NCBI GenBank assembly: GCA_000263395.1
Contig: AJXE01000011.1
Coordinates: 57,197-121,196, forward strand
DNA length: 64,000 nt
Direction: 5' to 3'
Source of the DNA: Stutzerimonas stutzeri TS44
Lineage (GTDB): Bacteria; Pseudomonadota; Gammaproteobacteria; Pseudomonadales; Pseudomonadaceae
In this document: positions 34,283-42,177 of the stretch, one piece after another
Layout of the letters: the number at the start of each line of letters is the position of its first letter
How positions within the stretch are numbered: the stretch's first letter is position 1
Program-made: the position numbers and the translations under genes
The notes under the pieces: model-generated
The model's input: the letters and a program-made list of their open reading frames with translations, nothing else
Database searches by the model: none
Told to the model about the DNA's origin: nothing

Positions 34283-35277
34283 GGCTCGTAACCTATACCG
34301 ATGGCGCTGGCTTCGAGCGCGCCGGGGCTCTGATCGAAAACGATAGGCTGATCGTCGATCTGCAGACTGCCTATCGCAGTATGCAAGGTCGTGAGAGCCC
34401 CGAATTCGCCGGCGTTCTGGCGTTGATCGAGGGCGGCGAGCAAGCGCTCGACCAAGCTCGGGTGCTGGTAGCCAAGGCGCCCTCTGGAGCTGTCATCGAA
34501 CGCGCCACCGTAAAACTGCGCGCGCCGATCCAGCCACCGCCGCAGATGCGTGACTGCTCATGCTTCGAACTGCACCTGAAACAGAGTTTTGCCGCCGCCA
34601 GACGCGCGCGTGCCCTACGTACGCCGGACCCGGAAGCAACGCTGAAAGCTATGAACACGGGGGCCGATGACCGGGTCATCGAGACCTTCAACCGACAGCC
34701 GATCTATTACAAATGCAATCGCTTTGCGGTAGTCGGAATCGACGATGAGTTTCAGTGGCCGAGCTTTAGCAAGGCACTGGACTTCGAACTGGAATTTGGC
34801 TGCTACATCGGAAGGCGTGGCAAGGATATAAGCCGTGATGCGGCCCGCTCGCATATCGTTGGTTACACCATTTTCAACGACATGAGCGCGCGCGACGCTC
34901 AGGCGAAAGAAATGTCCGGAATGCTCGGCCCTGCCAAGAGCAAGGACTTCGATACGGCCAACATCATGGGTCCCTGCCTGGTCACCGCTGACGAGCTGGG
35001 CGACCCCTATGACCTAGACATGGTGGCGCGGGTAAATGGCCAAGAATGGGGGCGCGGCAACACCCGAGACATGCGCTGGCAGTTCGAAGATGTCATCGCT
35101 CATGTTTCACGTTCGGAAACCCTGTACCCCGGTGAATTTCTCGGTTCCGGCACTGTGGGCAATGGTTGCGGGTTGGAGCAGTTGCGTTGTCTCAAGCCAG
35201 GAGACTTGGTGGAGCTGGAAGTGCAGGGTATCGGTGTGCTGCGAACCCGTGTTGGCACCGCCACGAACTTCGCCTGA
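34279..35277 (+). CDS. ditH: Fumarylacetoacetate hydrolase-family protein DitH
   Basis: 332 residues, start ATG 34279 overlapping the ditG stop. The larger FAH subtype: an N-terminal domain of about 100 residues, then the catalytic barrel with LDFELEFGCYIGR (Glu-x-Glu metal motif), YTIFNDMSARDAQ and LGSGTVGNGCGLE, and LKPGDLVELEVQGIGVLRT at the end. Family members hydrolyse acylpyruvates and other ring-fission products using a divalent metal. It is distinct from DitD in its long N-terminal region. It lies about 180 bp upstream of ditA1, which has its own promoter element. Confidence 0.86.
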   Translation: MRLVTYTDGAGFERAGALIENDRLIVDLQTAYRSMQGRESPEFAGVLALIEGGEQALDQARVLVAKAPSGAVIERATVKLRAPIQPPPQMRDCSCFELHLKQSFAAARRARALRTPDPEATLKAMNTGADDRVIETFNRQPIYYKCNRFAVVGIDDEFQWPSFSKALDFELEFGCYIGRRGKDISRDAARSHIVGYTIFNDMSARDAQAKEMSGMLGPAKSKDFDTANIMGPCLVTADELGDPYDLDMVARVNGQEWGRGNTRDMRWQFEDVIAHVSRSETLYPGEFLGSGTVGNGCGLEQLRCLKPGDLVELEVQGIGVLRTRVGTATNFA

Positions 35278-35379
35278 GGTAGTGGCCTTTTTTGGTCAGT
35301 TGGCCTGGCACAAACCTCAAGTTAGTCATGCCGGTTTATTTCAGCAGCAAGATGTCACATATTGAACATGGGCATCTGG

Positions 35380-35404
35380 TATACATATTCACGAAAAGTG
35401 TCTT
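35380..35404. promoter_or_regulatory. ditA1 operator/promoter element TATACA-N13-TGTCTT
   Basis: Same spacing and same AAAAGTGTC interior as the ditG copy. GTATAC and CTTATA 17 bp apart could be -35/-10. It lies 57 bases before the ditA1 start. A lone TGAACA half-site stands at 35363-35368. Confidence 0.6.
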
Positions 35405-35461
35405 ATATTTGACCTGTCTCAATCGCCCTCGGCGGCTATGCCCTATAAACAGGAGGCAATC

Positions 35462-36868
35462 ATGCTAACAACAACGAGCCCCGTATTGTCCGACGGAACC
35501 AAGGTCTCGGATCTTATCTACCCAGCGACACGTGAAGTACAGATGCGGGTCCTTAGCGACCGGGAAATCTACGAGCTGGAAATGGAAAAGATCTTCGGCA
35601 AGATCTGGGTCCTGCTTGGCCACGAATCTGAAATCCCTAACTCCGGCGATTTCATCGTGCGCGACATGGGCTCGGATTCGGTGATCGCCGCCCGGACTAA
35701 AGAGGGCGAAGTTCACGTCTCGCTCAATGTTTGCCCACACCGCGGCATGCGCATCAGCACCGCCGATTGCGGTAACACGCAGATTCACAAGTGCATCTAC
35801 CATGGTTGGGCGTTCCGGCCGAACGGTGACTTCATCGGCTCGCCGGTTGAGCGCGAGTGTATGCATGGCAAGATGATGGCCAAGGAAGAGCTGGGTCTGA
35901 AAAAGGCGCGGGTAACACTTTATGGCGGTTTGATCTTCGCAACCTGGAACGTCGACGGCCCGTCTTTCGATGAGTTCCTGGGCGATGCCAAATGGTATTA
36001 CGACATGCTCTTCTGCCGCAGCGACAAGGGCATGGAGGTGTTGGGCCCACCGCAGCGGTTCATCGTGAACGCGAACTGGAAGACCGCTGGCGAGCAGTCC
36101 GCCGCCGATGGTTTCCATACTCTCACCTTGCACCGCTGGCTTGGTGAAGTGGGCAACTATGCTAAAAAAGGCGAAGGCGAGGGGGAAGGTACTGACCTGA
36201 GTCCGGAAATGATCGGCGTTGAGATTAGCTCCCCCCACGGCCATGCACTGCGTTGCATTGATCTGGCGCGCAAGATCAAGCGCCTGACTGGCCTAGATCC
36301 GGCGACCTTGTCGGTCCAGGAAAAACTGAACGCGCTGCCACCTGCTGGCATGACCCGTGACATGGTCGAGCAACTCGCGCGTAATCTCAGTGAAGATCAG
36401 CTCAAGGTGCTGACAAGCATGCCGCCGCAGGTGGGAGGCATGTTCCCGAATATCCTATTTGGTTTCGTATATATCCCGCAGCCGGATGGCAGCGTGGTTG
36501 GTTCCATGACTCTGCATGCCTATGTTCCTCAAGGGCCGGACAAGCTTGAGTTTGTCAATTGGGTGTTCGCCGAGAAGGATGCGCCGCCAGAGCTTCGTGA
36601 AAAAATGCTTAAGCAGACTATCCAGCTTTTCGGCACATCCGGCATGGTTGAGCAGGACGACTCCGATACTTGGCCACACATGACTCACGCCGCGAAGGGC
36701 GCGATGGGGCGCAAGAGCACTCTGAAGTATCAAGCCTGCTTCGAAACCGGCGCCCCGGAAGGATGGCCTGGCCCTGGCATCGTCAATGAAGGCTTTACCA
36801 AAGACGATACCCAGTGGCACTGGTGGCAGTACTGGCATGAGCTGATGACCGCTTCAGACGAAAAATAA
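35462..36868 (+). CDS. ditA1: Diterpenoid dioxygenase large subunit DitA1 (Rieske oxygenase alpha)
   Basis: 468 residues from ATG 35462 with AGGAGG 5 bases upstream. Rieske [2Fe-2S] ligands: Cys91/His93 (CPHRG) and Cys111/His114 (CIYHGW). Catalytic iron: bridging Asp216 and ligands His219 and His224 in AADGFHTLTLH; the carboxylate ligand is in VEQDDSDTW (about 399-402). In P. abietaniphila DitA hydroxylates 7-oxodehydroabietate at C11 and C12. It works with DitA2 and ferredoxin DitA3. It is followed after 46 bp by ditA2. A close paralog with the same ligand numbering is at 16899-18296. Confidence 0.94.
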   Translation: MLTTTSPVLSDGTKVSDLIYPATREVQMRVLSDREIYELEMEKIFGKIWVLLGHESEIPNSGDFIVRDMGSDSVIAARTKEGEVHVSLNVCPHRGMRISTADCGNTQIHKCIYHGWAFRPNGDFIGSPVERECMHGKMMAKEELGLKKARVTLYGGLIFATWNVDGPSFDEFLGDAKWYYDMLFCRSDKGMEVLGPPQRFIVNANWKTAGEQSAADGFHTLTLHRWLGEVGNYAKKGEGEGEGTDLSPEMIGVEISSPHGHALRCIDLARKIKRLTGLDPATLSVQEKLNALPPAGMTRDMVEQLARNLSEDQLKVLTSMPPQVGGMFPNILFGFVYIPQPDGSVVGSMTLHAYVPQGPDKLEFVNWVFAEKDAPPELREKMLKQTIQLFGTSGMVEQDDSDTWPHMTHAAKGAMGRKSTLKYQACFETGAPEGWPGPGIVNEGFTKDDTQWHWWQYWHELMTASDEK

Positions 36869-36914
36869 GCGCTCGCTGGCCGGGTCATGACAATAAAAAG
36901 TAATGGAGATTTCC

Positions 36915-37490
36915 ATGGCAGAAGTTCAACAACGCGGCGAGGACCAGATCCAGCCGGGCTCTCCGATCGGTATCAAGCGTGTGCCGGTCGGGGCGGATAT
37001 TTACAACCAAGTCGTGACATTCCTCTATGAGGAAGCAACGCTACTGGATCAAATTCGTTTGCAGGAGTGGGCAGCACGGCTTGATACCGATCTGATCTAT
37101 ACCGTACCGCTGCGGCATACCCGCACCCAGTCCGAGCTGTCCGCGAGCATCGTGCGTTCTGTTCAGCATTACCACGACGACTATCGGTCGATCATGGGGC
37201 GTGTGCTTCGCCTTTCCGGCAAGAGTGCCTGGGCGGAAGACCCGCCGTCGCGTACCCGACGGTTGGTGACGAACGTGTTCGTCGAGGAAACCGCCAACCC
37301 TGATGAGTATGTGGTGACCAGTTATCTGCTGTTGACGCGCAGCCGGTTCAAGGACCACCACGTCGACATCATCAGTGGTGAACGTCGCGACGTGCTGCGT
37401 ATGCGCGAAGATGGCTTCAAGCTGGCGCGGCGCGAAGTCATTATCGACCAGGCCGTTCTGGGCACTCCAAACCTCGCTGTATTCCTCTGA
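36915..37490 (+). CDS. ditA2: Diterpenoid dioxygenase small subunit DitA2 (beta)
   Basis: 191 residues from ATG 36915 with GGAG upstream; the earlier ATG at 36903 contains that site and is less likely. Ring-hydroxylating beta-subunit features: VVTFLYEEATLLDQIRLQEW, SAWAEDPPSRTRRLVTNVF and KLARREVIIDQAVLGTPNLA. The protein is structural in the alpha3beta3 complex. It ends in a strong hairpin (37497-37522) that separates it from the convergent DUF2889 gene. Confidence 0.92.
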   Translation: MAEVQQRGEDQIQPGSPIGIKRVPVGADIYNQVVTFLYEEATLLDQIRLQEWAARLDTDLIYTVPLRHTRTQSELSASIVRSVQHYHDDYRSIMGRVLRLSGKSAWAEDPPSRTRRLVTNVFVEETANPDEYVVTSYLLLTRSRFKDHHVDIISGERRDVLRMREDGFKLARREVIIDQAVLGTPNLAVFL

Positions 37491-37496
37491 TGACGA

Positions 37497-37522
37497 GCCC
37501 GCACCTCTTTCGGGGTGCGGGC
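37497..37522. terminator. Hairpin between convergent ditA2 and DUF2889 genes
   Basis: GCCCGCACC and GGTGCGGGC form a perfect 9-bp stem with an 8-base loop. There is no T run, so termination strength is uncertain, but the position suits a bidirectional stop. Confidence 0.6.
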
Positions 37523-37547
37523 CGTCTCATGCGCAATGCGTCCTTCG

Positions 37548-38291
37548 CTATGATCCTCGGCTGTTCAGCCAATCCTGATCACTAGCACACAGTTGTTCTT
37601 GCGACGATTCGAAATCCCACGTCGAACCCTTCATCCGTATGGCTTGTTCGGCCCGTTCGGGTTGCTGGCTATAGCAGAGACCGCTCGGGACTGCATGTGT
37701 CTGGCTGTCCAGGTCACGTTCCCGTCCCAACGAAATGAGCGTACAGCGGCGCAGTATCAAAGCAGCCTCCGCTTCCTCTTCAGGCAGCGTTTGCAATGCC
37801 CAGCGCGCCATCCCCTCGCGTAGATTGACTCCGGCGTAAGTCTCGGGAGCCTCGATAAGCGGACCATTTACGGGCCAGTCCAGTTTCCATTCTTGATCTC
37901 GCGTCAAACTCGCGATTGTTCGATTGTCCACCCGGCCAGGAATCTCGATATCGTAACGACGCCTGCGACTCTGACGGGCAGCTGCGGCAATTGCCAGCCC
38001 TGCCAGATCGAGTAGATGCGTGCACTGGTGCGTTGCGTCCGTCTGGCGTGTCACCGAATGGGCGACCCGGCTGAGCTGCATGCCGACCAGGCGTTCAAGG
38101 GGCTCGGTTGCCTGCAGGCAGGCGGTATAGGGATATCGGAGCGCTTCGCCGCCAATCGCGATCAGCACGCCAGCCTGGTAACGCGCCCACACGCGAAAGT
38201 GGTGGAAGTCATCTTCGAGGGCTGCGCGAACTTCGCCTTCGTCGTGTTCTTCACTGGTCACTATGTCCACTCGGCGGCGAAACGTACCCAT
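37548..38291 (-). CDS. DUF2889 family protein
   Basis: 247 residues from ATG 38291 with AAGGATAA upstream; the frame extends further but without a ribosome site. Features typical of DUF2889: FRRRVDIVT start, VRAALEDDFHHFRVWARYQAGVL, the HQCTHLLDLAGLAIAAA segment with a conserved His-Cys-Thr, and YDIEIPG. No catalytic function is established for this family; members occur repeatedly in catabolic clusters for cyclic terpenoids and aromatics. It is divergent from ditI, and the TGAACA-N13-TGTCTA element 54-78 bases upstream could control both. I cannot assign a reaction. Confidence 0.78.
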   Translation of the reverse strand: MGTFRRRVDIVTSEEHDEGEVRAALEDDFHHFRVWARYQAGVLIAIGGEALRYPYTACLQATEPLERLVGMQLSRVAHSVTRQTDATHQCTHLLDLAGLAIAAAARQSRRRRYDIEIPGRVDNRTIASLTRDQEWKLDWPVNGPLIEAPETYAGVNLREGMARWALQTLPEEEAEAALILRRCTLISLGRERDLDSQTHAVPSGLCYSQQPERAEQAIRMKGSTWDFESSQEQLCASDQDWLNSRGS

Positions 38292-38344
38292 CTTGTTATC
38301 CTTTTTTGCTGAATAATGCCTGGTAGTGCGGAAAAGAGTATATT

Positions 38345-38369
38345 TGAACACTATAGTTAAAAATGTCTA
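38345..38369. promoter_or_regulatory. Operator element TGAACA-N13-TGTCTA between DUF2889 and ditI
   Basis: Near-palindromic copy of the dit element with exact 13-bp spacing, 24 bases before ditI. TTGAAC and CTATCT 17 bp apart could serve as -35/-10 for ditI. Confidence 0.55.
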
Positions 38370-38393
38370 TCTAACAACAAGAAAGGAGTGGCT

Positions 38394-39194
38394 ATGAAAC
38401 TGCTAAGAGAGCGTGTAGCGCTTATCACTGGCGCGGGCGGAGGTATAGGTCGTGGTGTGGCGTTGAGCTTCGCCAAGGCGGGCGCTGCGGTGGTAGTTGC
38501 AGAGCTGGACGAACAAAGCGGCGCAGCCGTTGCGCAAGAGCTGAAAGCGTTGGGCGCCAGGGCGCTCTTTGTGAAGACCGATGTTTCCAGCAAGGAAGAC
38601 ATCGAGGCGGCCATTCAGGCTGCCGTGGATGAATTCGGTGGGCTCGATGTCCTGGTGAACAACGCCTTCGCGCCTACGCCCAACGTCCTGCTTGAAGATA
38701 AGACCGATGAGATGCTGGCTCAAACGCTTAACTCCACGGTATGGGCGGCCTGGTGGGCGATGAAGGCTGCGCTGCCTCATATGAAGGCACGCGGCGGTGG
38801 AAAGATAGTCAACTTCTACTCAATCGACACCGAGATCGGTGCGTGGCTGCATGGCGATTACAACACCGCTAAATCAGCCATTGTCGGCCTGACCCGCAGC
38901 GCTGCGTCGGAGTGGGGGCGGTTCAACATTTGCGTTAATGCCGTAGCGCCCACAGCCATGGGGGCTACTTTCCACAAGCTGGCGGCGGAAAACCCAGGGT
39001 TCGCCGAAATGTCGGCCTCGATGCGGCCATTGGGGCGCTGTGGCGATCCGGAGGAGGACATCGGCCCGGTGGTTGTCTTCCTGGCGTCGGAGATGTCGCG
39101 TTTCATTACTGGCGAGACCATTCACGTGGATGGCGGCCTGCATTTGCCGGGTTACAACTCACGCCCGAAAGACGTTCCCGTTCGGGAGTACTGA
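38394..39194 (+). CDS. ditI: SDR oxidoreductase DitI
   Basis: 266 residues from ATG 38394 (GAAAGGAG 5 bases upstream; GTG 38388 overlaps that site). ITGAGGGIGRGVAL cofactor motif, Glu after the second strand (VVAELDE, NAD-type), VNNAFA, and catalytic YNTAKSAIVG with Ser in FYSIDTEIG. C-terminal ETIHVDGGLHLPGYNSRPKD is longer than average. It is monocistronic: convergent ditJ follows after 98 bp containing two hairpins. It likely oxidises a hydroxyl of a tricyclic or ring-opened intermediate; the exact step is unknown. Confidence 0.85.
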   Translation: MKLLRERVALITGAGGGIGRGVALSFAKAGAAVVVAELDEQSGAAVAQELKALGARALFVKTDVSSKEDIEAAIQAAVDEFGGLDVLVNNAFAPTPNVLLEDKTDEMLAQTLNSTVWAAWWAMKAALPHMKARGGGKIVNFYSIDTEIGAWLHGDYNTAKSAIVGLTRSAASEWGRFNICVNAVAPTAMGATFHKLAAENPGFAEMSASMRPLGRCGDPEEDIGPVVVFLASEMSRFITGETIHVDGGLHLPGYNSRPKDVPVREY

Positions 39195-39200
39195 AACACG

Positions 39201-39226
39201 GTGGGCGCAGCTCTCGCTGCGCCCAC
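39201..39226. terminator. Hairpin between convergent ditI and ditJ (first)
   Basis: GTGGGCGCAG and CTGCGCCCAC form a perfect 10-bp stem with a 6-base loop just after ditI. There is no T run. Confidence 0.6.
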
Positions 39227-39262
39227 ACGCTAATTCCGATTCGTTGCTTTGCGAGGTAGGGA

Positions 39263-39282
39263 AGGGGCTGTGCGCAGCCCCT
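39263..39282. terminator. Hairpin between convergent ditI and ditJ (second)
   Basis: AGGGGCTG-TGCG-CAGCCCCT, a perfect 8-bp stem with a 4-base loop, 11 bp from the end of ditJ. Placed to stop the leftward ditJ transcript. Confidence 0.55.
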
Positions 39283-39292
39283 CGCAGCGGAC

Positions 39293-40924
39293 TTAGCGCT
39301 TATCGACCTTAATATCCGTATCTTCCCAGTCCCAGGTTGACGCTGTCTTGCCTTCGTCCCGAAGAAGATACTTCAACACGCGCCCCTGCGGATTCTTAGG
39401 CAGCGTCTCGCGGAATTCGATGTACCGTGGGAGTGCGTAATAAGGCACCGCATCGGTAGCCCACCTGAATAGATCTTCCGGTTGCAGTGTCGCGCCATCA
39501 TGCAGTACCGCGGTGACCTTGACGTCATCTTCACCCTTGTCCGACGGGACGGCATGTACGGCGACCTCGGAAATGTCAGGGTGCACGGCGAAGGCCGCCT
39601 CCATCTCAAAGCTCGAAATGTTCTCGCCGCGCCTGCGCAAATAATCCTTTTTCCGATCGACGAAATAGAAGAAGCCGTCGTCGTCGAATTTGCCGATGTC
39701 ACCCGTGTGGAACCACATGTTGCGCATCAACTTCAGTGTGTCCTCCGGGCGCTGCCAATAACCCTGAAACATGATGTCCGGACGCAGCGGGCGCACCACG
39801 ATTTCACCCGAGGTGTTCGCCGGCACTTCACGATCTTCGTCATCGACAATGCGTACATCGAAGTCCGGGATGCGCTTGCCGGATGAGCCAGGCGCCGCAT
39901 ATTCGCCGCCTGCGAGCGAGGTAATCACGCAAGCCTCGGTGAGCCCGTAGCCATTGCCGCCCACCAGCTTGGTGCCAAAGCGCTCACGCCAGATCTTCTT
40001 GGTTTCCTCGGTATAGGGATTGCCGCGAGCCGTATGGATCTGCCCATAGCATCGCTTCATTGCGTCGTTGTCGGGCGCCTTTGCCAGCAGTCCGCCCATG
40101 CCACCGAGGATCGATGCAATGGTGGCGCCGGAGCGTTCGACTTCCTGCCAGAAGTTGGAAACCGAGAAACGCGGCAGTATCGCTGCCCGCGCGCCCACCA
40201 GAATACTGGCGATGATCGACACGCACAGGGCGTTCATATGAAACAGCGGCAGCGGCGTGATGGTTACGTCGTTCTCGTTCGCAGGTCCGGCCCGCAATTG
40301 CAGACGGGCAAGGTTGCACATAAAGTTGTAGCTGATCATGCAGCCTTTCGATGGTCCCGTAGTTCCCGAGGTGTAGATGAGGCAGGAGAGATCGGATGGC
40401 TGAGGCTTCGTCTCGAGAGGCGTTTGGTCATGGCCGCGGAACTCATCCAGCGAAGCGACCGGAATGGCGCATTCAGGGAGCGATTCCAGCTGGCCACGGT
40501 AAAGAATGCGCTGCACCTCAGGCAATTTCGACGCAAGCGGCACTATACGATCGAGATAGGCCGCCTCGCAGATCACCACCTTGGTATTGGTGTCGGCTAT
40601 CTGGTGGCGCAAAAACTCGCCCTTCAAGGCGGTATTGATCGGCACGCTAACGGCGCGAAGCTTGTTGATCGCGAGCCATGTCACGACGGCGTCGATGTTG
40701 TTGTCCAGCATCGTCAGTACCGTTTCGCCTGCCTGCACACCCAGCGAAGCCAGCGAACGAGCCATTTTGGTAGAGAGTAGATCAGTTTCTCTGTATGTGT
40801 ATAACTCACCGCTGAAATCAAGCAGAACCTTGTCTGGATGCCGCGCCACAGCGCGCTCAAGGGCTGCGATGACAGTGTCTCTTTCGCCTACTGCCCAAGT
40901 GTCTGTATTTCCCGTGCCGCTCAT
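39293..40924 (-). CDS. ditJ: Acyl-CoA synthetase DitJ (AMP-forming)
   Basis: 543 residues of the ANL superfamily. The phosphate-binding loop YTSGTTGPSKG lies near residue 190. The adenylate motif GNGYGLTEACV is present, WFHTGDIGKFDDDGFFYFVDRKKDYLRRRGEN carries the hinge, and the catalytic Lys is in PKNPQGRVLKY near the C-terminus. It activates a carboxylate with ATP and CoA, presumably a resin-acid degradation intermediate prior to beta-oxidation. Similarity to crotonobetaine/carnitine-type ligases (CaiC-like) fits cyclic acid substrates. It is divergent from the TetR gene at 41107, with 182 bp between. Confidence 0.9.
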   Translation of the reverse strand: MSGTGNTDTWAVGERDTVIAALERAVARHPDKVLLDFSGELYTYRETDLLSTKMARSLASLGVQAGETVLTMLDNNIDAVVTWLAINKLRAVSVPINTALKGEFLRHQIADTNTKVVICEAAYLDRIVPLASKLPEVQRILYRGQLESLPECAIPVASLDEFRGHDQTPLETKPQPSDLSCLIYTSGTTGPSKGCMISYNFMCNLARLQLRAGPANENDVTITPLPLFHMNALCVSIIASILVGARAAILPRFSVSNFWQEVERSGATIASILGGMGGLLAKAPDNDAMKRCYGQIHTARGNPYTEETKKIWRERFGTKLVGGNGYGLTEACVITSLAGGEYAAPGSSGKRIPDFDVRIVDDEDREVPANTSGEIVVRPLRPDIMFQGYWQRPEDTLKLMRNMWFHTGDIGKFDDDGFFYFVDRKKDYLRRRGENISSFEMEAAFAVHPDISEVAVHAVPSDKGEDDVKVTAVLHDGATLQPEDLFRWATDAVPYYALPRYIEFRETLPKNPQGRVLKYLLRDEGKTASTWDWEDTDIKVDKR

Positions 40925-41106
40925 GGCTCTTCTCCTTGTGGGGCGCCGCTAGGCGCTGGATCGCCCGATGTTATTTTGAAGGGAGAATTCGATTCTAAAT
41001 ACAAATTTACGGAATGTCTTTAGGCAAAAGTTGAACAAATCTAGATTATGTTGCCTATCTCATATGCTAGTGTTGAGTATCTTTCATGTCATGAGCCCAT
41101 TCACCC

Positions 41107-41835
41107 ATGCCAAAACGCGCAGATCAGCTTGCTGCAGCAGCGTCACCTCCGCCGAAAAAGAAGGTCGCGCCTCGCGTCAAGCCCGTGAGCACCGTCAAGA
41201 AAGCCGTTCGTCAGGGGGCGGGCGTATCATCTTCCGGCGCCAAGGTGAAACCCAACCGTCGGTCGGAAGAGACCGTTTCCAATATCCTCGCGGCCACCGA
41301 GGAAGTAGTACTGCGGTCAGGAGCTGATCGCATCTCGATCCTTGACGTGTGCCAGGTCGCAAATGTTTCGCGTGGGACGTTCTATCGGTACTTTTCCTCG
41401 CAAGACGACCTGCTCGATACGTTTTCGAGACACAAGCGCGACAGTTTTCATACGTCGCTGACCCAGGCGTTGGGAGATATCACCGATCCGGAGGCGCGGC
41501 TCAACGCGCTGATCGTCTATTTGGACAACTACCTCGAGCAAAGCCGCGCGCAGCGCCTGCTGACGGTCGCTCCTGAATATGCGTTGGGGTTCTTCCGCCG
41601 AATCTTCCATGATTCCATTATTCGCTTCCAGGATGTGCTCGATATTGTTTTCGACCAGTGGGACGAACGTCTTGGCGTCAGGCTTGATCGCGAATTGATC
41701 AGTGAGTTGATCATTCGTTATGTGATGAGCGAAACGCTGGTGTCTGAATCGGCTAACCGTCGCATGCTTCCTGTTCGTGTGAGGAAGCTGATCGCAGCGC
41801 TGACGGTCGGATCGACTTCACGCTCGCGCCGCTAG
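41107..41835 (+). CDS. TetR-family regulator with Lys/Pro-rich N-terminal extension
   Basis: 242 residues. The first 50 are basic and low-complexity (SPPPKKKVAPRVKPVSTVKK). Then the TetR DNA-binding domain follows: SNILAATEEVVLRSGADRISILDVCQVANVSRGTFYRYFSSQDDLLD. The remaining helices form the ligand pocket. The gene sits between divergent ditJ and the operon starting at 42178. Two TGNACA-N13 elements follow it (42022, 42135). Since several of these elements sit on promoter cores within 18-40 bases of start codons, a repressor such as this protein is a reasonable candidate to bind them. Confidence 0.86.
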   Translation: MPKRADQLAAAASPPPKKKVAPRVKPVSTVKKAVRQGAGVSSSGAKVKPNRRSEETVSNILAATEEVVLRSGADRISILDVCQVANVSRGTFYRYFSSQDDLLDTFSRHKRDSFHTSLTQALGDITDPEARLNALIVYLDNYLEQSRAQRLLTVAPEYALGFFRRIFHDSIIRFQDVLDIVFDQWDERLGVRLDRELISELIIRYVMSETLVSESANRRMLPVRVRKLIAALTVGSTSRSRR

Positions 41836-41860
41836 TTCCTCCATTTCGCCTCACCTAAAA

Positions 41861-41893
41861 CAGAGCTCTCCTTCCGAGAGCTCTGTTTTTTTT
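41861..41893 (+). terminator. Strong rho-independent terminator after tetR
   Basis: CAGAGCTCTC-CTTCC-GAGAGCTCTG followed by eight T: a perfect 10-bp stem with a 5-base loop. Confidence 0.93.
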
Positions 41894-42021
41894 GCGCACC
41901 ATTTTTGCAGCCAGCATGCGAATGGAGCTGCAATGCCGGCGAATTCACACGTTTCTGTAGGTAATGGCTTCTGTATGAGCCGCTCTAGAACAGTGCTTTC
42001 GACGTGTTCGTGAAAATAAAT

Positions 42022-42046
42022 TGAACAGTTTTTTGATTTATGAACA
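42022..42046. promoter_or_regulatory. TGAACA-N13-TGAACA element (direct-repeat version)
   Basis: Two TGAACA hexamers with the same 13-bp spacing as the other sites, but in direct orientation. An AATTTTAT stretch follows. It lies in the 342-bp leader (41836-42177) between the terminator and the amidohydrolase gene, where no other gene is seen. Confidence 0.4.
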
Positions 42047-42134
42047 GATTAATTTTATGCTCTGCTAATGGGGCTCTTGAGAACTGCCGTTCAGGGACAG
42101 TAGACCCCGATTATACGGCGCAGCTGCACTGCGC

Positions 42135-42159
42135 TATACATAATTTCAAAAAGTGACAA
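42135..42159. promoter_or_regulatory. Operator/promoter element TATACA-N13-TGACAA
   Basis: Matches the ditA1 copy closely (TATACAT.A..... AAAAGTG). It ends only 18 bases before the start codon at 42178, overlapping the ribosome-site region, a position that suits repression more than activation. Confidence 0.55.
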
Positions 42160-42177
42160 TTTCTGAGGTAACCGGAC

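Noticed and set aside
41001..41037. A TGNACA-N13 site between ditJ and tetR
   Set aside because: One TGAACA half-site is present at 41032, but neither side has a fitting partner at 13 bp.
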